From: Thioalkalivibrio thiocyanoxidans ARh2
GTDB taxonomy: Bacteria > Pseudomonadota > Gammaproteobacteria > Ectothiorhodospirales > Ectothiorhodospiraceae
Length of the DNA: 64,000 bases
Assembly (NCBI RefSeq): GCF_000385215.1
Contig: NZ_ARQK01000046.1
Location: 1-64,000 of the forward strand
Direction: 5' to 3'
Every line of letters starts with the position of its first letter. Within the stretch, counting starts at the first letter, position 1. Under the pieces are notes generated by a model. The model saw only the letters and a program-made list of their open reading frames with translations, made no database searches and was not told the DNA's origin. The position numbers and the translations under genes are program-made. This document shows positions 35,440 through 45,161 of the stretch, piece by piece.

Positions 35440-36615
35440 TCAAGCGCGCGGGCGGGCGCGCAGACGCAGGCTGTCGCCGACCCAGCGGCTCTCGAGAATC
35501 TCCAGCTCCGCGCGCTCGTCCATGCGCGCCAGCGGCCACTCCACCAGCGGGCGGGCACTCGAGCCGAGCAGCAACGGCGCCTGGTACAGCAGCCACTCGT
35601 CCACCCAGCCCCCGCGTGCCAGGGCCCCGGCGAGGCCCGGGCCGGACTCCACATGCAGTTCGTTGACCTCGGCCCGCGCCAGCTCCGCCAGCACCTCGCC
35701 GAGATCCAGCCCGCCCTCGGGCGAGTCGCTGGCCAGCGCGATCGGACGCACGTCCGCGCCATGCCCGCGCAAGGTATCGGCCGCCGGCGACCGGGCCGCG
35801 TCCGGCCCGGTCAGGATCCACACGGGGCCGCTCTGCAGGATCTGGGCGCCGGGGGGCGTGCGCAGCCGGGCATCCAGGATCACCCGCAGCGGCTGCCGAA
35901 CCGGCAGGTCCGAGTAGTGCGGGTCATCGGGAAAGCCAGCCTGGGCGGCCAGCTGGTGCGGCTTCATGCGCACGTTCAGGCGCGGGTCGTCGGCCACCAC
36001 GGTACCGCTGCCGGTCAGGATCGCCCCGGCGCGCGCCCGCCACAGCTGCACATCGCGACGCGCGGCCTCGCCGGTAATCCAGCGTGACTCGCCCGAGGCC
36101 ATCGCCGTGCGCCCGTCCAGGCTCGCGGCCAGCTTGATCCGGACCCACGGGCGTCCCTGCTCCATACGCTGGACAAAGCCCGGGTTCAGCGCCCGCGCCT
36201 CGGCCTCGAGCACGCCGGTTTCGACCTCGACCCCGGCCGCGCGCAGGGCCTTCATACCGCCACCACAGACCCGCGGATTCGGGTCCTGCATCGCGATCAC
36301 GACCCGGGCCACACCGGCCTGGATCAGCGCCTCGGTACAGGGAGGGGTGCGGCCATCATGGCTGCACGGCTCGAGCGTCACGTAGACGGTACCCCTGCGC
36401 GCGGCTTCGCCGGCCGCGCGCAGGGCGTTCACTTCGGCGTGCGGCTCGCCGGCACGCCAGTGCAGCCCCTCTCCGACGATCTCGCCATCACGTACCAGCA
36501 CGCAGCCCACACGCGGGTTGGGGTCGGCGCTGAAGCGACCGCGATCGGCCAGCTCCAGCGCCCGCGCCATGTGGCGTCGATCCTCCACTGCCTGCTCGTG
36601 TCCCGGCTGTGCCAT
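35440..36615 (-). CDS. ribD: Bifunctional riboflavin deaminase/reductase
   Basis: A 391-residue enzyme. The N-terminal deaminase has HAEVNAL and PCSHDGRTPPC zinc motifs (about 55-95). The C-terminal reductase begins near PWVRIKLAASLDGRTA and continues to the family's usual end. It performs steps two and three of the pyrimidine branch. Its ATG overlaps the nrdR stop (TGATG), indicating coupling. Confidence 0.96.
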   Translation of the reverse strand: MAQPGHEQAVEDRRHMARALELADRGRFSADPNPRVGCVLVRDGEIVGEGLHWRAGEPHAEVNALRAAGEAARRGTVYVTLEPCSHDGRTPPCTEALIQAGVARVVIAMQDPNPRVCGGGMKALRAAGVEVETGVLEAEARALNPGFVQRMEQGRPWVRIKLAASLDGRTAMASGESRWITGEAARRDVQLWRARAGAILTGSGTVVADDPRLNVRMKPHQLAAQAGFPDDPHYSDLPVRQPLRVILDARLRTPPGAQILQSGPVWILTGPDAARSPAADTLRGHGADVRPIALASDSPEGGLDLGEVLAELARAEVNELHVESGPGLAGALARGGWVDEWLLYQAPLLLGSSARPLVEWPLARMDERAELEILESRWVGDSLRLRARPRA

Positions 36616-37166
36616 CAGCTGCCCTCCTGCGAATCCCCCGGGGCGGCGGCATCCGTGTCGGCGAGTCCCTCATCGATCAGGCGCAGCTGTGAACGGCGCA
36701 TCTCCGGCGTCAGGTCATCCTCGAGCCGCTCGATGGCCTCGCGGAAGGACTGCACGCTGGCAAAGCTCAGATAGATGGAGGCAAACCGGATATAGGCCAC
36801 GTGGTCCAGGGCATGCAAGGCCGCCAGGACCATTTCGCCAATGCGATCGGACTTCACCTCGGGGGCCGCCAGGGAGGCGAGCTGACGCTTGATGTCGTCG
36901 ATCACGCGCTCGACATCTTCGGTCTTCACCGGGCGCTTGTGCAGCGCCCGGCGCAGACCACTGCGCAGCTTGTCCTCATCGAAGGCGACGCGCTCGCCGG
37001 AGCGCTTGACCACCCGCGGCAGGCTGAACTCCGCCCGCTCGAAGGTGGTGAACCGCGCCCGGCACTCGCGGCACTCGCGCCGGCGCCGGATCTGCTCCTG
37101 CTCCGGGCCGGCCACCCGCGAGTCGACCACGCGGGTATCGTGGGCGCCACAGGCCGGGCAGCGCAT
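36615..37166 (-). CDS. nrdR: Transcriptional repressor NrdR
   Basis: A 183-residue ATP-cone regulator of ribonucleotide reductase genes. It starts with the zinc ribbon MRCPACG...CREC (Cys 3, 6, 31, 34), followed by an ATP cone (PRVVKRSGERVAFDEDKLRS). The C-terminal tail is somewhat longer than usual. Its place between glyA and ribD is conserved in Gammaproteobacteria. Confidence 0.96.
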   Translation of the reverse strand: MRCPACGAHDTRVVDSRVAGPEQEQIRRRRECRECRARFTTFERAEFSLPRVVKRSGERVAFDEDKLRSGLRRALHKRPVKTEDVERVIDDIKRQLASLAAPEVKSDRIGEMVLAALHALDHVAYIRFASIYLSFASVQSFREAIERLEDDLTPEMRRSQLRLIDEGLADTDAAAPGDSQEGS

Positions 37167-37188
37167 GGCAGGCCGCCGCTACGCCGCG

Positions 37189-38448
<1,260 letters not shown>

Positions 38449-38724
38449 TCGGATCTCCCGTTTCATTCATTCGTGGATTCGGTCTCCCGGCGCGCCGACT
38501 CGCCAGCGCAGGCCTGGGAAGGGGGAAACAAAGACGCGTAATGATAGGGGATGCGGGGCATTTTTTCAGGCCGCCGCCACGGCACGGCCCCGCCCCGGGT
38601 CCAATGGCGCTTGGCGCCGGACCGCGAATATTGCCTGTTTTTCATGCAGATAAACCGTATCCCCGCGTTCCCGAAAGCTCGACGGGACCGCAACGATGTC
38701 CGGCGCATACAACCCCGTGTCCCA

Positions 38725-38736
38725 TTTCTTTACACC
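38725..38736 (+). promoter_or_regulatory. Candidate activator site (12-mer TTTCTTTACACC, copy 1)
   Basis: An AT-rich 12-mer identical to one at 39850-39861. It lies 199 bases upstream of the sigma-54 GG element of the first PEP-CTERM gene, a normal distance for an enhancer-binding protein site. Confidence 0.5.
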
Positions 38737-38922
38737 CGGCCCCGGCCGGGGAATCCCCGCCGACCGCGGCCCTCGACGCGTGCGGGGCACCACTCGCCCG
38801 AACAGGGGGCAAGCAAGGTGTCGCACATTTTTACGCCACCCCCCAGTCCAGTGCTGTGCGGCAGCGGGAGTAAGGGGTCTATCCATCTGTTTTTACGGAT
38901 GCGTTCCCGAGACCAGCCCGGG

Positions 38923-38938
38923 TGGCATCGTTTCTGCA
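38923..38938 (+). promoter_or_regulatory. Sigma-54 (-24/-12) promoter of PEP-CTERM gene 1
   Basis: TGGCATCGTTTCTGCA has GG (38924-38925) and GC (38936-38937) exactly 10 bases apart and a good TGGCA core. Transcription would start near 38949, about 70 bases before the ATG. PEP-CTERM genes in exosortase-bearing bacteria often carry such promoters. Confidence 0.7.
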
Positions 38939-39020
38939 TAGTCCTGGATGCAAAAGGATCCGGATGGGCCGGATCCGCGCAAGCCACCCAGGGGGCCCCT
39001 ACCCAGGGAAGGTAAATTGA

Positions 39021-39740
39021 ATGAAACCAACACGCTTCACACCCTATTTCGCGAGTGCGGCCCTGTTGCTGGGCCTGGGACTGTCCGGCGCCACACAGGC
39101 TTCCACGATCGACCCGCTGCTGGAGTGCTCCAGCCTGGACGGAGGCGTTGAAGATCGCGTCACCACCAACATTGGCTGTCAGATTCTCTCGCCGCTGGAC
39201 GGGCATGCGAACGATCCCGTGGGGGGCGACCCCTCGAACTGGATCGTCAACACGGCCGGTGGCACGGGTTTTTTCGGCATCAGCAACTGGCAGTTCGACG
39301 GCCGCTGGGAGGATCCGAAGAAGGAAAATGACGAGAATAACGGAAACGATGAACCGCAGCCCCTGGAGTTCGACCCGGCCGATCCGACCCTTAACCTGGT
39401 CACGATGAACGGCGACGCCCAGGGCGGGACCTGGACGCTCGATCCGAGCTTTGTCTACGGCGACCTGTTGTTCCTGTTCAAGGACGGCGGCAGCACCAAT
39501 CTGACCGGGTTCCTGATGACCGGCTACAGCGGCAGCTATCTCTCGCCGTTTATCGAACCGCCGTTTGACTTCCCGGGCGCAAGCCCCAGGGACATCTCCC
39601 ACGTGAGCATCTATTACCGCCCCAACGGGGACATACCGGAACCCCACACCCTGCTCCTGCTGGGACTGGGACTGGGCCTGCTGGGTCTCGCCCTGCAGCG
39701 GAAATCGCGCAGGCGTTCGCAGGGCTCCCTGACAACCTGA
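39021..39740 (+). CDS. PEP-CTERM exported protein 1
   Basis: A 239-residue protein with a signal peptide (ending ATQAS) and a textbook C-terminal sorting signal: IPEPHTLLLLGLGLGLLGLA followed by a basic RKSRRRS tail. EpsH-type exosortase would cleave this signal; no exosortase is in the window. The mature part holds VTTNIGCQILSPLDG and GTGFFGISNWQFDGRW, shared with the paralogue at 40117, plus an acidic Asn/Glu insert the paralogue lacks. Likely a matrix or surface protein. Confidence 0.93.
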   Translation: MKPTRFTPYFASAALLLGLGLSGATQASTIDPLLECSSLDGGVEDRVTTNIGCQILSPLDGHANDPVGGDPSNWIVNTAGGTGFFGISNWQFDGRWEDPKKENDENNGNDEPQPLEFDPADPTLNLVTMNGDAQGGTWTLDPSFVYGDLLFLFKDGGSTNLTGFLMTGYSGSYLSPFIEPPFDFPGASPRDISHVSIYYRPNGDIPEPHTLLLLGLGLGLLGLALQRKSRRRSQGSLTT

Positions 39741-39766
39741 CGACACCCAACCAACACACCCCATCC

Positions 39767-39800
39767 ATGATGGCGCCCATGTGGCGCCATCATTTCGTTT
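39767..39800 (+). terminator. Rho-independent terminator of PEP-CTERM gene 1
   Basis: ATGATGGCGCC (39767-39777) pairs with GGCGCCATCAT (39783-39793), loop CATGT, followed by TTCGTTT. Confidence 0.9.
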
Positions 39801-39849
39801 AGCCCCTCCTGGCGACGGTCAACGGCCGGTCGCATCTGCCTCTGTCGGC

Positions 39850-39861
39850 TTTCTTTACACC
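39850..39861 (+). promoter_or_regulatory. Candidate activator site (12-mer TTTCTTTACACC, copy 2)
   Basis: Identical to the 12-mer at 38725-38736. It lies 98 bases upstream of the sigma-54 GG element of PEP-CTERM gene 2. Confidence 0.5.
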
Positions 39862-39946
39862 TCGACCACGCCCCGTGGTCAGCGATATCCCGCGCAGGGC
39901 GCCAACCTGCTGTTTTGCGAAGCCAATCACTGCGAACGAGCCAATC

Positions 39947-39962
39947 TGGCACAGGACATGCT
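39947..39962 (+). promoter_or_regulatory. Sigma-54 (-24/-12) promoter of PEP-CTERM gene 2
   Basis: TGGCACAGGACATGCT has GG (39948-39949) and GC (39960-39961) 10 bases apart, with the consensus TGGCAC at -24 and TGCT at -12. Start of transcription would be near 39973, leaving a leader of about 145 bases. Confidence 0.65.
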
Positions 39963-40116
39963 GGATATCGCTTTCGATGAGTGATGGCACTTTCGGGCGA
40001 AGTCGGCCACGGCCGCATTCATTAGGGAAACACTGATGCATGCGCATGCCCGCGCTGGTACTCCAGGTTTCCCGCGAAACCACGGAGGGACTTTCGTCCC
40101 ATGGAGGTAAGCCCGA

Positions 40117-40764
40117 ATGTCATCCAAGCCTTTGCCCACGTTCCTGGCCGGGATCCTGCTCATGCTGAGTCTGTCGCTTTCCGGGACCACCCACGCCACA
40201 CTTCTCGATTGCAATGTCCTGCCCGGCAGCGTCGGCGACGCGGTCACCAGCAATCTCGGCTGTCAGATCCTGTCACCACTGGATGGCGCGGCCACCGACG
40301 CCACCACCGGGGACCCCTCGCACTGGCTGGTCAATACGGCGGGGAACACAGGATTCTTCGGGATCAGCGACTGGGGGTTCGATGGCCGCTGGACCTCTCC
40401 CGGGATGAACAGTTCAAGCCTCGCCAGCTTTGACGGCAACCGCCACCGAGGACAGTGGACCCTCGATACCGAGTGGGATTATGGCGACCTGCTGTTCGTC
40501 TTCAGGCATCGCACCGGCACCAACCTCGTCGGGTTTTTGATGACCGGCATGAGTGGCGAATACACCTCTCCTTTCACCAAACCGCCATTCAGTTTCCCGG
40601 GTGCGGCCACGCGCAACATCTCGCATATCAGCGTGTACTATCGGCCGAGCGAGACCCGCACCGTGCCCGAACCACAGACGATGCTGCTCCTGGGTGCCGG
40701 ACTTGGCTTGCTGGCGTTCATGCTGCGCCGGGGCAAGCGGCAGCGGCCCCGTCCTGCACTTTAG
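40117..40764 (+). CDS. PEP-CTERM exported protein 2
   Basis: A 215-residue paralogue of the 39021 protein. It has a signal peptide (ending THAT), the shared VTSNLGCQILSPLDG and NTGFFGISDWGFDGRW blocks, and a C-terminal VPEPQTMLLLGAGLGLLAFM with a RRGKRQRPR tail. The two proteins share most of their length, which points to a local duplication. Target of an unseen exosortase. Confidence 0.93.
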   Translation: MSSKPLPTFLAGILLMLSLSLSGTTHATLLDCNVLPGSVGDAVTSNLGCQILSPLDGAATDATTGDPSHWLVNTAGNTGFFGISDWGFDGRWTSPGMNSSSLASFDGNRHRGQWTLDTEWDYGDLLFVFRHRTGTNLVGFLMTGMSGEYTSPFTKPPFSFPGAATRNISHISVYYRPSETRTVPEPQTMLLLGAGLGLLAFMLRRGKRQRPRPAL

Positions 40765-40800
40765 GGAGACGCCTTACGCCAGGGAGACGCCTTGCGCCTC

Positions 40801-40833
40801 CTCAGGGGCACGCCGAACAGGCGTGCCCCTGAG
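40801..40833 (+). terminator. Hairpin after PEP-CTERM gene 2
   Basis: Perfect 14-bp arms (40801-40814 and 40820-40833) with loop GAACA; no T-run. Just upstream, AGGGAGACGCCTT occurs twice in tandem (40764-40795). Confidence 0.55.
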
Positions 40834-40926
40834 CTGGAACGACGGCCGTCATGCACCCCGTCTCGGGTTTCCCTAGAATCCTCGTCATTGCCGCGAATTC
40901 ATTGCCGGCATAGTACCGGAGGGCGT

Positions 40927-41928
40927 ATGCATCGATTCAGTGTGCTGAGGACCGACCGGCGGTGGCTGCGCCGACCAGGGGCAGTTCTCGCCTTGGCTGC
41001 GCTGCTTCTGGCCACCACGGCGCAAGCCGAATCGCGATTCATCAATATTGGCACCGGCGGGGTGACCGGCGTGTACTACCCGGCGGGCCAGCACCTGTGT
41101 CGCCTGTTCAACACGCGCCGCGACGAGCACGGGATGCGCTGTACGGCGGAGAGCACCGGCGGCTCCGTGTTCAATCTCAACATGATCCGCTCGGGCGACA
41201 TGGACTTCGGCGTTGCGCAGTCTGACCTTCAACACCACGCCTACCGCGGTACCGGGCGCTTCGAGGAATACGGGCCCACCACCCATTTGCGTGCGGTCTT
41301 CAGCCTGCACGCCGAACCGCTTACCCTGGTGGTACGCCCCGATGCGGGCATCGAGGGGCTGGACGACCTGCCCGGCAAGCGCGTCAACATCGGCAACCCC
41401 GGTTCCGGTCAGCGCATCCTGATGGAAGAACTGATGGAAGCACTGGGCTGGGACCATGACAGCTTCCGCCGGGTCGGCGAGCTGCCTTCCCGCGAACAGG
41501 CGCAGGCCCTGTGCGACAACCGCATCGACGCCTTTGTGTTCTCCGTCGGCCACCCCTCGGCCGCGATCCAGGAACCCATTGCAACCTGCGACGCTCGGCT
41601 GGTCTCGATCGAGGGCTCGACGATCGACCAGCTGGTGAAGGAGACGCCCTATTACCTGCGCGCGGTAATTCCGGCCGGTACCTACCCGAACCAGGACGAC
41701 GACATCCACACCTACGGCGTCGGCGCCACGCTGGTCACCTCGTCCCGCACCTCGGACCGCGCCGTCTACGAGATCACCCGTGCGGTGTTCGAGAACTTCG
41801 AGACCTTCCGCGGTCTGCACCCGGCGTTCGGGCCTCTGGAGCGCGAGACGATGGTGGACGAAGGATTGTCGGCCCCGCTGCATCCGGGGGCCCAGCGCTA
41901 CTTCCGTGAAGCGGGGCTGATCGAATGA
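40927..41928 (+). CDS. TAXI-family TRAP transporter solute-binding protein
   Basis: A 333-residue periplasmic binding protein with a signal peptide (ending AQAES) and the TAXI signature FINIGTGGVTGVYYPAGQHL, followed by STGGSVFNLNMIRSGDMDFG. It delivers its ligand to the TRAP permease encoded next. TAXI ligands are poorly defined; glutamate and other carboxylates are known cases. CGGAGGG precedes ATG 40927. Its TGA overlaps the permease ATG. Confidence 0.95.
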   Translation: MHRFSVLRTDRRWLRRPGAVLALAALLLATTAQAESRFINIGTGGVTGVYYPAGQHLCRLFNTRRDEHGMRCTAESTGGSVFNLNMIRSGDMDFGVAQSDLQHHAYRGTGRFEEYGPTTHLRAVFSLHAEPLTLVVRPDAGIEGLDDLPGKRVNIGNPGSGQRILMEELMEALGWDHDSFRRVGELPSREQAQALCDNRIDAFVFSVGHPSAAIQEPIATCDARLVSIEGSTIDQLVKETPYYLRAVIPAGTYPNQDDDIHTYGVGATLVTSSRTSDRAVYEITRAVFENFETFRGLHPAFGPLERETMVDEGLSAPLHPGAQRYFREAGLIE

Positions 41929-44717
41929 GCGAGACCAGGGGGACAACCGGGGAGACCACGGAACCGCCAAACAACGCGGCCGAGACCGCTCAAGAGCTGG
42001 AGTTCGGCGCACGCCACCCGGGACGTCCCACGCGCACTCTCATCTGGCTGACCGCAGTCGCCTGGTCGCTGTTCCAGATCTGGATCGCCTCGCCCCTGGC
42101 CGACTGGCTGGACGTCTTCGTGGTCTCGGATACCGAAGCGCGTTCAATCCATCTGGCGTTTGCGATATTCCTGGCCTACCTGCTCTTTCCCGCGATCCGC
42201 CCGGGTACGCGCCACACGAGCTGGCCGCGCGCTATCGGGGTGACCTATGCCCTGGGCGGGCTGTTGCTGATGGCGCTCGGGGTCTGGCAGCTGCTGGGCC
42301 TGGAGCGCCTGGCCGAGGTCTACGTAGTCATCGGACTGGGCCTGCTGGTGGTTGCATTGCCGCTGCTGCGCGGCCGGGACCCCATCCACCATGTGCCCCT
42401 GACCGACTGGATGTTCGCGGCGATCGCGGCCTTCAGCTCGCTGTACCTGTACCTGTTTCACGCCGAACTGGCCGATCGTCCCGGCGCCCCAACAGACGTC
42501 GACCTGATCGTTGCCGGGCTCGGCCTGATCCTGCTGCTGGAGGCCACCCGCCGGGTGCTGGGCCCGGCGCTGACGATCATCGCCGCGATCTTCCTCTTCT
42601 ACACCTTCGCGGGCCCGATCATGCCCGACCTGATCGCCCATCGCGGAGCCAGCTACCCGCGCGCAATGGCCCAGCAGTGGCTGTCCAACGAGGGGGTCTT
42701 CGGCATCGCGCTCGGGGTCTCGACCAGCTTCGTATTCCTGTTCGTGCTGTTCGGCGCACTGCTGGAACGAGCCGGTGCGGGCGACTACTTCATCCGGGTG
42801 GCATTCTCCCTGCTCGGGCACATGCGCGGTGGCCCGGCCAAGGCCGCGGTGATGGCCTCCGGGATGACGGGCGTGGTCTCGGGCTCCTCGATCGCCAACG
42901 TGGTCACGACCGGGACCTTCACCGTGCCCCTGATGAAGCGGGTGGGCTTTGCCCCGCACAAGGCGGGGGCCGTGGAGGTTGCCAGCTCCGTGAACGGCCA
43001 GCTGATGCCGCCGGTAATGGGTGCCGCCGCGTTCCTGATGGTCGAGTACGTCGGCATCCCCTACGTCGAGGTCCTCAAGCACGCGATCCTGCCCGCCCTG
43101 ATCGCCTATATCGCGCTGATCTACATCGTGCACCTGGAGGCCTGCAAGAACGGCATGGAGGGCCTCAGGCGCGCCACTGTCACCACCTGGCGCGGCCGCC
43201 TGATCAGCTTCGGGATTACCGTCTCCAGCCTGATCATCCTCGCCGCCGCGGTGTACTGGGGGCTCGGCTGGATCAAGGACCTGGCCGGCGACGCCGCCGC
43301 CTGGATCATCGCCGGTTTGCTGTTTACCGCCTACCTGGTGCTGTTGTGGATTGCCGCCCACGAGCCGGAGGCGGAGCCGCTGGATACCGAGCGTCCCCTG
43401 CCGCGCGTGCTGCCCACGGTGCTGGGCGGCCTGCACTACGTGCTGCCGCTGGTCGTGCTGGTCTGGGCCCTGGTCGTGGAACGCCTGTCGCCGGGGCTTT
43501 CGGCCTTCTGGGCCGTGGCGTTCATGATCTTCATCGTGCTGACCCAGCGGCCGCTGGTCGCGCTGTTCCGGGGCCAGGGCCGGCTCGCCCAGGCAACCTG
43601 GGTCGGCGTCTGGGAGCTGTTCCAGGGCTTCGAGACCGGCGCGCGCAACATGATCGGCATCGGTGTCGCAACGGCCGCGGCCGGGATCATCGTCGGCACG
43701 GTCGCGATGACCGGGGTCGGACTGGTGCTGACCGACCTGGTCGACACCCTCTCCGGCGGCAACCTGCTGCTGGTGCTGCTGCTGACCGCGCTGATCAGCC
43801 TGATACTGGGTCTGGGTCTGCCGACCACCGCGAACTACATCGTGGTCGCAACCCTGATGGCCCCGGTCATCGTGGAGCTGGGCGCGCAGAACGACATCCT
43901 GATCCCGCTGATCGCCGCACACCTGTTCGTGTTCTACTTCGGCATCATGGCGGACGTGACGCCGCCCGTGGGGCTGGCCTCGTTCGCCGGCGCGGCCGTC
44001 GCGAAGGCGGACCCGATCCGCACCGGGATACAAGCCTTCGCCTACAGCCTGCGCACCATCGCGCTGCCCTTCTTCTTCATCTTCAACAGCCAGTTGCTGC
44101 TGATCGGCGTGGACAACGTGTTCCAGCTGCTGCTCGTCTTCTTCGGCTCGCTGGCGGGCATCCTGCTGTTTACCGCGGCCACCCAGGGCTGGTTCCTGGC
44201 CCGCAGCCGACACTGGGAGTCGGCATTGCTGCTGGTCAGCGCATTCGTGCTGCTGGCCCCGACCGTACTGATGGATCGGGTGGCCGAGCCCTACGAGCGC
44301 GTGCCGGCAGAACAGCTGTTCGAGGTCGTGGAGACCATCCCGGATCGCGAATCGCTGCGGGTGGAGGCCATCGGCATCGACCTGGAGGGCCGCGAGATCA
44401 CCCGCACCGTGATGTTCCCTCTGGGCGACCCGGACCTGGAGCCGCGCGAACGCCTGTCCGATGCCGGGCTCGACGTAACCTTCGACGAGGAGACGGAAAA
44501 GGCCCGTATCCAGACGGTTGCTTTTGGCAGCCCGGCCGGCCGGGTAGGCTTGGAGGGTGGCTGGACGATCACCAGCGTGCTCGTGGAAACGGACCGGCCG
44601 AGCCCCTACTGGTGGTACCTCCCGGGCCTGCTGCCGGCACTGCTGGTGGCCTGGAACCAGCGCCGGCGCGAGCCGCCCACCGGGCCCACTGCGACGGCAC
44701 CCGCGCTCAGCGCCTGA
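41925..44717 (+). CDS. TRAP transporter fused permease, TAXI type
   Basis: A 930-residue protein joining the small (DctQ-like, four helices, about 40-200) and large (DctM-like, 12 or more helices, about 200-760) permease subunits. Conserved DctM parts include GMTGVVSGSSIANVVTTGTF and LGLGLPTTANYIV. The C-terminal about 150 residues are a soluble DUF3394-type domain with a PDZ-like GSPAGRVGLEGGWTI. It overlaps the binding-protein gene by ATGA. Confidence 0.95.
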   Translation: MSETRGTTGETTEPPNNAAETAQELEFGARHPGRPTRTLIWLTAVAWSLFQIWIASPLADWLDVFVVSDTEARSIHLAFAIFLAYLLFPAIRPGTRHTSWPRAIGVTYALGGLLLMALGVWQLLGLERLAEVYVVIGLGLLVVALPLLRGRDPIHHVPLTDWMFAAIAAFSSLYLYLFHAELADRPGAPTDVDLIVAGLGLILLLEATRRVLGPALTIIAAIFLFYTFAGPIMPDLIAHRGASYPRAMAQQWLSNEGVFGIALGVSTSFVFLFVLFGALLERAGAGDYFIRVAFSLLGHMRGGPAKAAVMASGMTGVVSGSSIANVVTTGTFTVPLMKRVGFAPHKAGAVEVASSVNGQLMPPVMGAAAFLMVEYVGIPYVEVLKHAILPALIAYIALIYIVHLEACKNGMEGLRRATVTTWRGRLISFGITVSSLIILAAAVYWGLGWIKDLAGDAAAWIIAGLLFTAYLVLLWIAAHEPEAEPLDTERPLPRVLPTVLGGLHYVLPLVVLVWALVVERLSPGLSAFWAVAFMIFIVLTQRPLVALFRGQGRLAQATWVGVWELFQGFETGARNMIGIGVATAAAGIIVGTVAMTGVGLVLTDLVDTLSGGNLLLVLLLTALISLILGLGLPTTANYIVVATLMAPVIVELGAQNDILIPLIAAHLFVFYFGIMADVTPPVGLASFAGAAVAKADPIRTGIQAFAYSLRTIALPFFFIFNSQLLLIGVDNVFQLLLVFFGSLAGILLFTAATQGWFLARSRHWESALLLVSAFVLLAPTVLMDRVAEPYERVPAEQLFEVVETIPDRESLRVEAIGIDLEGREITRTVMFPLGDPDLEPRERLSDAGLDVTFDEETEKARIQTVAFGSPAGRVGLEGGWTITSVLVETDRPSPYWWYLPGLLPALLVAWNQRRREPPTGPTATAPALSA

Positions 44718-44744
44718 CGATCCACGCGACAGGAAACCTGCACC

Positions 44745-45149
44745 ATGGAACAACCCAAATACGGCTTTAACGTGCTCGTGAATGCCCCGATGGATACGAC
44801 CATCGAGCGCACGACGGCGGCACTGGGCGAGGAGGGCTTCGGCATCCTCAGCGAGATCGACGTGGCCGCCGCCTTCAAGAAGAAGCTGGATCTCGATCAT
44901 CGGCCCTACCGCATTCTCGGCGCCTGCAACCCGCACCTCGCGCGCCAGGCCATAGAGGCCGATCCCAACATTGGCCTGCTGCTGCCCTGCAACGTGCTGG
45001 TGCAGGACAACCAGGATGGCACCTGCACGGTCGGCTTCATGGACCCCGTGGCGGTCATGGGACTGGTGGACAAACCGGGCGTCGAGGCCCTCGCCAGTGA
45101 TGTCCGGCAGCGCCTCGAGCGGGTGCGTCTGGCGCTGGAAACCGGCTAA
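44745..45149 (+). CDS. Cytosolic DUF302 protein
   Basis: A 134-residue DUF302 protein without a signal peptide: GFNVLVNAPMDTTIERTTAA, YRILGACNPHLARQAIEADP and IGLLLPCNVLVQD are typical, with the two conserved cysteines. It lies 27 bases after the TRAP permease and 12 bases before glcE. Unlike the exported DUF302 protein at 25235, this one acts in the cytoplasm. Role unknown. Confidence 0.93.
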   Translation: MEQPKYGFNVLVNAPMDTTIERTTAALGEEGFGILSEIDVAAAFKKKLDLDHRPYRILGACNPHLARQAIEADPNIGLLLPCNVLVQDNQDGTCTVGFMDPVAVMGLVDKPGVEALASDVRQRLERVRLALETG

Positions 45150-45161
45150 GCCCCGCGCGCA

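Larger units (their letters stand above)
38449..39020. other. Large intergenic region between glyA and the first PEP-CTERM gene
   Basis: No gene is supported. A possible glyA -10 box (TATCAT, minus strand, 38546-38541) lies about 90 bases ahead of glyA. The plus-strand side holds the 12-mer at 38725, the sigma-54 promoter at 38923, and a perfect 8-bp leader hairpin (GGATCCGG at 38956-38963 with CCGGATCC at 38969-38976). I see no recognisable riboswitch. Confidence 0.5.
39741..40116. other. Intergenic region between the PEP-CTERM genes
   Basis: No gene is supported; a 94-codon minus-strand frame (39799-40083) has no recognisable features. The region holds the terminator of gene 1, the second 12-mer (39850), the second sigma-54 promoter (39947) and two small hairpins near the gene 2 start (GGTTTC-CCGC-GAAACC and GGGAC-TTTC-GTCCC). 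Confidence 0.5.

Noticed and set aside
38449-38700. A riboswitch upstream of glyA
   Set aside because: I looked for glycine or folate riboswitch-like conserved cores and found none that I could support.
39799-40083. 94-codon minus-strand frame between the PEP-CTERM genes
   Set aside because: It covers the sigma-54 promoter and 12-mer of the downstream gene and has no ribosome binding site or domain.
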